Shown one piece after another: positions 56,653 to 64,000 of a stretch of DNA of 64,000 nt. Both the position numbers and the translations under genes were made by a program. The notes beneath the pieces are model-generated. The model did no database searches. It had not been told where the DNA came from and saw only the letters and a list, made by a program, of their open reading frames with translations. Numbering within the stretch: position 1 is the stretch's first letter; the number at the start of each line of letters is the position of its first letter. The DNA comes from Brasenia schreberi (taxonomy: Eukaryota; Streptophyta; Magnoliopsida; Nymphaeales; Cabombaceae), in contig JAYKKT010000061.1 of the NCBI GenBank assembly GCA_036023115.1, positions 15,750,501 through 15,814,500 of the forward strand. The letters are read 5' to 3'.

Positions 56653-59600
56653 TGTAAACACCCCGAAATCCCACGAATTCCTTAAACAAACCTGGTTTTG
56701 TAAAAGCAGCCCCAAAGGGCCATTTTTGAGTCTGGAAACCCAGGAGCCTTCCAGACAACCCTGTATATATGTCTTACACTCTGCATTTCAAAAATATATA
56801 ATATAGCTTTTGAAAACCTTTTAAAAATACGTTTTTGAAACCCCAAAGCAGTTTGACCCGATCAAGACAGGACCAGGAGAGCTAAGAAGAGCCCGAAACC
56901 GGAGCACATGTCAAGCCCGGCACAACAACTCTTGTATCACATCCACACCCCCAGGATCTCGAACGTCCAAGACCCTGTTCCTATCAAAATATCATTTGAA
57001 GTCATCTCCGGAAGGCAGAAACGGAGGCGGACGACCATGTTGGCGAAGACCCAACGCAGACGGAGTACTAATGCTGTCAGGCCCCACACGAATCGTCCGT
57101 TTCGAACCCAGCTCGAAGGAGTCAGAGTTCAGTTTGGATTGGATCTGGACCATATACATCCAGATCCCAATCCAAACCCATATGTGGACTTGGATTTGGA
57201 TTTGGATCCAGAGATCCAATCCATATCCATGGCCCACATCACCTTCTCATAAATGGAGGTGGGGCCCACTTGAAATTCACGTGGGATATTGGGCATGAGA
57301 GAGAGTGGGGATGGAAAATATCAAGAGTGTTGTAATTAAGCTTGACTTGTGTGTCAAGTTTGGGGTTAATCATGTGGGTTAGCCTAATTGAGTGGGTTTA
57401 AGCTTGTAATTAGCCAAAACCCAACCTAGGGCTGCACCAACATGAGGTGGCTAAGGTCTATGGGCCATGCAAAGAGAGCTCCTTCACCTAAACCTAACCC
57501 AAAACACCTAATCCAAGCCTACCCCCTAATCCACCCCTAATCTGAGCCTAATCACCTAACCCACTTCCCTAATCCCGGCCTAATCCCAACCTAATCACCT
57601 AACCCACTTCCCTAATCCTTCCCTAAACCTAGGTTAATTTCCCTAATCCTAGCCTAAACCTAGCCTAGCTCACTAAACCTCACCGTAAAACCCAACCACC
57701 TAACCTAGCCCTAAACCCCTAAACCATCCTTAGCCCACAATCTACCCAAACCCCTAGTTTTCAAAATATCTGGCCCAACCCTTTTCAGCCCACCTTATCT
57801 ACATACCACCCTACCTAAACCACCTAACCACTACCCCAAGCCCAGCCCTAACCGACCTACCCATCCCTATTTAAACCCCCCCCCTTGGGGGCGGGTTTTC
57901 CTATCTAAAAGGACCCTTTCCAGCCCAGCCGGGACCACTCTTCCCAGCCCAGCAGAATCTGCTCCACTTGCTCCACCTGCGCCACTACCATCCCTCCATC
58001 CCACCACCGCTTGCACCGCCATCTCCACCTCCTCCCGGCCGAGTCTCACAACCTGCCCATCTTCCCAGCCCAGCCGAACGCCATCTTCATTCCATTCGGT
58101 TAGTACCCCTTACTTCGTCTCGCCTTCTCTACTCCCTCTCCACTCTCAGCCACCTAAACCCTACCACAACACCCTACCACAACATCCTACCACCAGCCGT
58201 TCCTCTTTGCTGCCACCCTTCTCACTCAGCCGAACCTAGTCATCCTAGCCACCTAGCTACATTCGGCCACCCTATAAGACTCCCATTCGGCCTTCCCTTA
58301 AACTCCCCTTAGGTCCATATTCCCTAAAACTCTATACTCCCCATTCGTGACCCCACATATTCACTTGGCCCAGCCCTTTAATCCCCCATCATCAAGGCGA
58401 CACCCCTTTGCAGCCGGCCACCTTCGAGGCGCCTATCCTGCGCCCCACTTGCAGCCGGCCAGCACCCTTTGTCATCCCCCCTCGCGGAGCTCCCGTTTGC
58501 AGCCCAAGGCGAAGCCCAAGCCCACGCTCAAGCAAGGCCTCTACGGTCCAGCTACTCGTAAGTGCCTAAACTCGGTCTTTAGTTGTATACTTGCTTGAGA
58601 TTCAATTTGATACGGGGTTGTAATAACGGAGCATAGTCTCCCCCCGCTTGTAATAACGTGGCTTGGCACACCCACACACGTGCACTCTCTTAGTCGTGCA
58701 CGATTTTGAACACACACGGGCCTAATCAGCCCCTAATACATAAGTATATATATTTTCATTTTCGAAGGGTTTTGCTTAAGTTGGGTGCGTTGTCTTTCAA
58801 TTCAAGCACTCACACACATTGAGCTTTCGCTCTTATTTGAAAGACCCAAGTAAGGGCCGACCTATACTATTTGGGTTTCATTTCATGTCGTGTGAGTAAG
58901 TCTTTCAATTCAAGCACTCTCACACACATTGAGCTTTCGCTCTTATTTGAAAGACCCAAGTAAGGGCCAACCTATACTATTTGGGTTTCATTTCATGTCG
59001 TGTGTGTAGTACTTCAATTCAAGCACTTTCACACACATTGAGCCTTCGCTCTTACTCCCAAGACCTTAGTCAAGGCCATACTGCAATTTATATTTGGGTT
59101 TAATTTCATGTCGTGTGTGTAAGTCTTTCAATTCCAGCACGCACCCACATTGAGCCTTCGCTCTTATTTGCAAGACCCGAGTAAGGGCTCATATACATAA
59201 TCTATATACATATCTCCCTTCGGTTATTTCTCTTCGGTTATTTCCCTTCGGTTATTTTCCTTCAGTTATTTCCCTTCAGTATTGTCTTTACATTTCGGGC
59301 TTTCCCTTTGGAGTAGCATGAGTTTACATTGCATCTACGCCATACCATGAGGTAGGACGCATATTGCATCAAAGCAAGCCCCGCTCGAATTCGCCCACAT
59401 AGTGGAGTGTTCATAACACACAAAATAGGTGGCCCGAAAAGGGATAAAAGAAAAGACTTAGGCACGTGCAAATCCACGTGATCTAAAACATGCAATCGCA
59501 TTTTAAAGACCCGAAATAGACACCTCGAACCACTTCGTAGACTTTCTCTCCAAAAACTCGATTTTTGCAAAGCGTACAGATTGACCCTTGCGCATCGGTG

Positions 59601-59793
59601 CAAGAAGGTCTGCGACGACAAGAGCTTACTTGCTCACAGTCGCCACGTTTAGAAGTCAGTGTTAAAAATATCTTCGCTAGCTTAGGTAAGCTAGCTGGCA
59701 TGCCCTGTTTGCATACATAGGCCTTAGACACACGAGAGGATCCGCTCCAAGCCCTGAAAAAGGCAAAGAGGCGGGGATTTTCGCGCGTCTACA
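56653..59793 (+). repeat. Solo LTR of the Tat family, 3141 bp
   Basis: Begins tgtaaacaccccg and ends cgcgtctaca, aligning end to end with the LTRs at 28825 and 40269. It is flanked by ggtat on both sides (56648-56652 and 59794-59798), and the interrupted LINE rejoins exactly across it. There is no internal Tat sequence, so LTR-LTR recombination removed it. It keeps the segment that is deleted from the 3' LTR at 40269 and has four 109-bp-type units at 58810-59190. Confidence 0.93.
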
Positions 59794-59798
59794 GGTAT
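59794..59798. repeat. Solo LTR target duplication, right
   Basis: ggtat, after which the LINE reading resumes as cgagggaggttc. Confidence 0.9.
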
Positions 59799-60804
59799 CG
59801 AGGGAGGTTCTTTAGAGAACCTTAGAAAAAAGATGTATTCTTTAAACTTTAAGTCCATACTTATTTGAAGGAATGGTGCAAAAACATATGTGAGGACTCA
59901 TGAAGGAATGACAAACTTCTTTGAAGTTAATATTGGGTTACATCAAGGATCAACTTTAATTCCATACTTATTTATAATGGTGATGGATGAGTTAGCAAAA
60001 CATATTCAAGATGAAGTGCCTTGGTGTATGTTATTTGCAGATGACATTGTGGTAGTGGAAGAGTATAAGGAAAAAGTTAATAGAAAATTAGAACTATGAA
60101 GAGAAGCATTAGAAAGTAAAGGCCTCCGACTTAGTAGAACAAAGACATAATATATGAAATGTAAGTTTGATCATTTGGTTACTTTAGAGGACATATAAAT
60201 TAAAATTGACACACATTGCATCCCCCAAAATGAAAGTTTTAAATACATTGGGTCAATTTTTCAGAGTGATTGAAGAAGTGATGGAGATGTTACGCATAGA
60301 ATTATTGCTGGTTGGTTAAAATGGAGAGTAGCATCAGGTATTCTTTGTGATAAGAAGATACTATTAAAGTTAAAAGGTAAATATTATAGAGCAGTAATTA
60401 GACTTACCATGTTTTATGGTTTTGAGTGTTGGGTAGTTAACCATCAACATGTACAAAAGATGTCAGTGACAAAAATGAAGATGTTGAGATGGACGAGTGC
60501 TCATACAAGAAAAGACTATATACATAATGAGGTTATTAGAAACAAATTAGGAGTGACACCAATAGAGCATAAAATGAGAGAATATCATTTAAGATGGTTT
60601 GGACATATAGAAAGAAGATTAGAAGAACCTATAAAAAGGTATGAAAAATTAAATTTAGAAAGTATCAAAAGAGGTATGGGACGACCGCAAAAGTGTTGGA
60701 AAGAAAGAATAAAGAATGATCTAGCTTATTGTGAGTTAACAGATAACATGACACATGATAGAGCTCTGTGGAAACAAAGAATCCATATAGCCGACCCTGT
60801 CTAG
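59799..60804 (+). pseudogene. RTE copy 4 RT, 3' part, broken
   Basis: [33 protein letters not shown] and catalytic FADDIVVVEE lie at 59890-60099. The C-terminal block from 60409 has [14 protein letters not shown] and [10 protein letters not shown] and ends at 60804. Stops at about 60100, 60150, 60198 and 60273 separate them. Confidence 0.83.
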
Positions 60805-60836
60805 TATGGGAAAAGGCTTAGTTGTTGTTGTTATTG

Positions 60837-61090
60837 TGAACTTCTCAAGGTTGTTAAGACGACTAATATTCTCTTGATTCCTAAGGGTGCCCAGGCTACC
60901 AACCTATACAAGTTTGACCTATCAACTTGTGCAATTAGGCATACACAACCATTAAAAAAATTATGGCTAGGAGAATGAGGCCTGCTCATCTATGAAAATC
61001 AATGGGCGTTCTTGGAAGGTCACCGTATACTAGAAATCTCATCGACCACAAAACAGATAGAGATATCAAAAAGTGTCTTCGATCAATAAA
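60837..61090 (+). pseudogene. L1 ORF2 RT start, continuation of the interrupted L1
   Basis: ELLKVVKTTNILLIPKGAQA, then NQWAFLEGHRILE, correspond to the L1 RT blocks that begin LLKVVN and QGAFL.GR. This is the piece expected after the linker that ends at 54937. It is truncated near an AT microsatellite. Confidence 0.68.
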
Positions 61091-61152
61091 AAAAATACAG
61101 GGTTGCGCCAAACATTTTTGGCTAGTCTGACAGACTCATAGGGCAGAATCGA

Positions 61153-61225
<73 letters not shown>

Positions 61226-61417
61226 ATCCTGCCCACCAGTGACATGCTCAACTATTGCTTTCCATATCAGTGAAATCCTCCACAACATTTAGTAAGAGTT
61301 AACATGTCCCTTTTCGAATAGCCTTATTCTAGTTATGGTTCTGAAAACGCCAATTCTGGGACAGTTTTAGTTTGAGTCCAGAATTGGTATTTTTATTAAA
61401 AAATTATGAAAATATAC
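61091..61417. other. Short intergenic stretch with AT microsatellite
   Basis: (AT)n at 61155-61222. No coding content is seen on either side before the LINE tail at 61418. Confidence 0.7.
61155..61222. repeat. (AT)n microsatellite
   Basis: An uninterrupted AT run of 68 bases. Confidence 0.97.
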
Positions 61418-61443
61418 AAACAACAACTAAGCCTTTTCCCATA

Positions 61444-63045
61444 CTAGACGGGGTCGGCTACATGGATTCTTTGTTTCCACATATCCCTATCGTGTGCCAT
61501 GTTAGCAGTTAACTCACAATAAGCTAGATCATTCTTTATTGTTTCTTTCCAACACTTTTGTGGTCGTCCTCTACCTCTTTTAATACTTTCCAAATTTAGT
61601 TTTTCTGACCTTCTTACAAGTTCTTCTTTTGATCTTCTTTCTATATGTCCAAACCATCTTAAACGATATTCTCTCATTTTATCATTTATTGGTGCCACTC
61701 CTAATTTATTTCTGATAACCTCATTATGTATACAGTCTTTTCTTGTACTCATCCATCTCAACATCTTCATTTCTGTCACAGACATCTTTTGTATATGTTG
61801 ATGATTAACTACCCAACACTCAGAACCATAAAACATGGCAGGCCTAATTGCTGCTCTATAATATTTACCTTTTAATTTTAATGGTATCTTCTTATAACAA
61901 AGAATACTTGATGCTCCTCTCCATTTTAACCAACCAACATTAATTCTATGCGTAACATCTCCATCAATTCTTCCATCACTCTGAAAAATTGACCTTAGGT
62001 ATTTAAAACTTTCCTTTTGAGGGATGCAATGTGTGCCAATTTTAATTTGTATGTCCTCTGAGGTAACCAAATGATCAAACTTACATTCCATATATTCCGT
62101 CTTTGTTCTACTAAGTCGGAGGCCTTTGCTTTCTAATGTTTCTCTCCATAGTTCCAATTTTCTATTAACTTTTTCCTTAGACTCCTCCACTAATACAATG
62201 TCATCTGCAAATATCATACACCAAGGTACTTCATCTTGAATATGTTTTGTTAACTCATCCATCACCATTATTAATAAGTATGGACTTAAAGTTGATCCTT
62301 GATGTAACCCAATATTAACTTCAAAGAAGTCTGTCATTCCTTCCTGAGTCCTCACACATGTTTTTGCACCATCATACATGTCTCTTATAAGGTTAATATA
62401 TGTCAATGGGATACCACTTTTTTCCAAAGTTCTCCAAAGAACCTCTCTCGGTACCCTATCATAAGCTTTTTCTAGATCAATAAATATCATGTGAAGGTCT
62501 TTCTTTTTTGCTCTAAAATGTTCCATAAGACGTCTCAAAAGGTGAATCGCTTCAATAGTAGATCTGCCTGGCATGAATCCAAATTGGTTCTCTGTTGTAC
62601 TTGATACTTGTCTTAACCTATGTTCGATAATTCTTTCTCATAATTTCATAGTATAGCTCATTAACTTGATACCTTGATAATTCACACAATTTTGAATGTC
62701 TCCCTTGTTCTTATATATGGGTATAAGTGTACTTGCTCTCCATTCCTCGGGCATCTTTTGGTTTTTTCATATTTCATTAAATAGTTTTGTGAGCCAAGTG
62801 ATTCCTATTTCGACTAGTATTTTCAAAACTTCTATAGGAATATTATCTGATCCTACCGATTTACCACCCTTCATATGTTTAAGAGCCTCTTTGACTTCAT
62901 TCTTTTGAATACGTCGGTAGAAATTATGGTTTATATACTTTTCTGATATGGCAAACTCTCTTAAGCTAATACTAATATCTTTATTTTCATTAAAAAGATT
63001 ATAAAAATAGTTTTTCCATCTATTTCTTATATCATCATTTGCCAT
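61444..63045 (-). pseudogene. RTE copy 5 reverse transcriptase, two stops
   Basis: The 376-codon open block 62574-61444 contains motif [29 protein letters not shown], motif [11 protein letters not shown] and the C-terminal [14 protein letters not shown] and [10 protein letters not shown]. The block at 63045-62767 (NRWKNYFYNLFNENKD, HMKGGKSVGSD) is in the same frame, joined across TGA codons near 62766 and 62647. The stops could come from TGG or CGA by one transition each. The RT active site is intact. Confidence 0.88.
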
Positions 63046-63119
63046 TAGAATTTTTTCATCCTCATCTTTAATGCATCTAACATAATTAAGATGTTTAGTT
63101 TTCTTATCTCTAGCCCTAG

Positions 63120-64000
63120 CTATCCTAAAAATATCTCTTTCACCTCTTTTGAGTTGAGTTTTTTATATAAGTCCTCCCAAATTTTAGCTTTTACTTTACT
63201 CACGGCCTTTTTTGCTTCCTTTTTTGCTTTCTTATAAGCCTCTAAAGTTTCACTAGTTTTCTTAGCATAATGTAATTTGTAGCATGCCCTCTTTGCCTTG
63301 ATTTTATTTTGTACTACTTCAGTCCACCACCAAGCTTCTTTTTGTGCTGGTACACCTCCCTTAGATACCCCTAACACATCTTTCGCTACTTTCCTAATAT
63401 GTATATTCATATTGTTCCACATATCACACGGTGTACCAACATAATTCCAAACATCTTCTTGAAGGACTTTCTGTTTAAATATATCTTCTTTCTCGCTTTT
63501 GAGGTTCCACCATTTAGTTTGAATAGCTTGATACACTCTTTTCTTCTTTGTCCATTTTTTTATTTGTAAATCCATAACTAAAAGTCATTGTTGAGTGTTT
63601 AAGCTTTCTCCTGGAATTACCTTGCAATCTTTACAACACGCTCTATCTTTTTTTCTACAAATAAAGTAATCAATTTGTGTTTGTGATAAGCCACTCTTAT
63701 AAGTAATTAAATGTTCATCTCGTTTCTTGAAGACTGTATTGACTATAAAGAGATCAAATGCCATAGCAAAATTTAAAATCTCCCTACCTTCTTCATTTAT
63801 ATCCCCAAAACCAAAGTTTTCATGAATCCCTTGATATCCTAATGCCTCTTTACCGACATGTTCATTTAAGTCTCCTCCTAAACAAATCATCTCTCTTTGT
63901 GGAATCTTTTGAATCACCTTATCTAACTCTTCCCCAAAAGCTGTCTTTATACTATCTTCTAGTCCTACTTGGGGTGCGTAAGCACAAACTATATTCAAAA
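63120..64000 (-). pseudogene. RTE copy 5 endonuclease C-terminal part and linker
   Basis: Block 63998-63585: NIVCAYAPQVGLE, then MICLGGDLNEHVGKEALGYQ, the endonuclease GDLN loop, then QIDYFICRKK with the frame ending in a stop at about 63583. Block 63575-63120, in the same frame, is the lysine-rich linker to RT (AWWWTEVVQNKIKAKRACYK). A one-base shift near 63130 separates it from RT. Confidence 0.83.

Larger units (their letters stand above)
54943..60831 (+). mobile_element. RTE LINE copy 4, split by a solo LTR
   Basis: The 5' leader begins ccggtccaagctcg at about 54943, the endonuclease lies at about 55330-55990, and the endonuclease-RT join shows a deletion of roughly 0.5 kb near 56403. 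The RT start breaks at 56652. RT resumes at 59794 and the element ends with the TTG-repeat tail near 60831. tattg at 54938-54942 and about 60832-60836 may be the target duplication. Many stops make it inactive. Confidence 0.82.
53150..61090 (+). mobile_element. L1-type LINE, interrupted by an RTE LINE
   Basis: Likely ORF1 end (about 53150-53590), endonuclease (53608-54200), endonuclease-RT linker (54340-54935), then, after the RTE insertion (54943-60831), the start of RT (60837-61090). The two halves fall in the right order of plant L1 ORF2. It is decayed, and the rest of RT and the 3' end are missing. Confidence 0.7.
61418..64000 (-). mobile_element. RTE LINE copy 5, best preserved, 5' end outside window
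   Basis: The 3' end at about 61418 has the aaacaacaac tail. Coding sequence runs minus-strand to the window edge within the endonuclease. Two in-frame stops (near 62647 and 62766) and one frameshift (about 63050-63120) are the only breaks I see in 2.5 kb. It is the reference for reading the other four copies. Confidence 0.9.

Overview
This is a repeat-packed stretch of a flowering-plant nuclear genome. The evidence is plant-type RTE and L1 LINEs, Ty1/copia elements primed by initiator-Met tRNA, a Tat-lineage Ty3 element with two RNase H domains, hAT elements with BED, DUF659 and hATC blocks, a FAR1-type Mutator-like element, and host sequences matching plant PEX22, plant C2-NT/EEIG1-type protein, plant ATP-phosphofructokinase and plant CXXS thioredoxin. 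Nothing looks bacterial or organellar. The species cannot be named from the sequence.

I find only one plausible intact host gene: a three-exon monocysteinic thioredoxin of the CXXS1 type at 26195-26843. Almost everything else is transposable element, much of it nested, and the order of insertion can be read from target-site duplications.

Layout. 1-3485: an RTE LINE (-) carrying a 741-bp hAT-like MITE. 3654-5830: a (CT)n tract, then a decayed copia remnant. 5855-7260: an old RTE LINE (-) with a younger RTE LINE (+) inside its 3' tail. 7277-21135: one hAT element (+) split into pieces by a copia unit carrying fragments of at least three host genes (7575-14187), by a sibling hAT in reverse orientation (14619-17756) and by a deletion derivative of its own family (18774-19914). 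21143-21920: a further hAT fragment. 21921-26194: mostly unclassified DNA and the CXXS1 upstream region. 27701-47238: a copia element whose leader received a 14.2-kb Tat-type Ty3 element (28825-43057). 47239-48429: microsatellite-rich DNA. 48430-52954: a Mutator-like element with long inverted arms and a FAR1/FHY3-type transposase remnant. 53150-61090: an L1 LINE interrupted by an RTE LINE (54943-60831), itself interrupted by a solo LTR of the Tat family (56653-59793). 61418-64000: a well-preserved RTE LINE (-) that runs off the window.

The best candidates for something unusual are the intronless, same-strand fragments of PEX22, C2-NT protein and phosphofructokinase inside a copia unit, two of them joined in one reading frame; repeated self-insertion by one hAT family; and the three-level L1/RTE/solo-LTR nest. 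Most coding regions of the mobile elements are broken. In the Tat element every pol stop codon can be explained by a single C-to-T change, as expected of long-methylated DNA. All family names rest on reading translated motifs by eye, without database searches.
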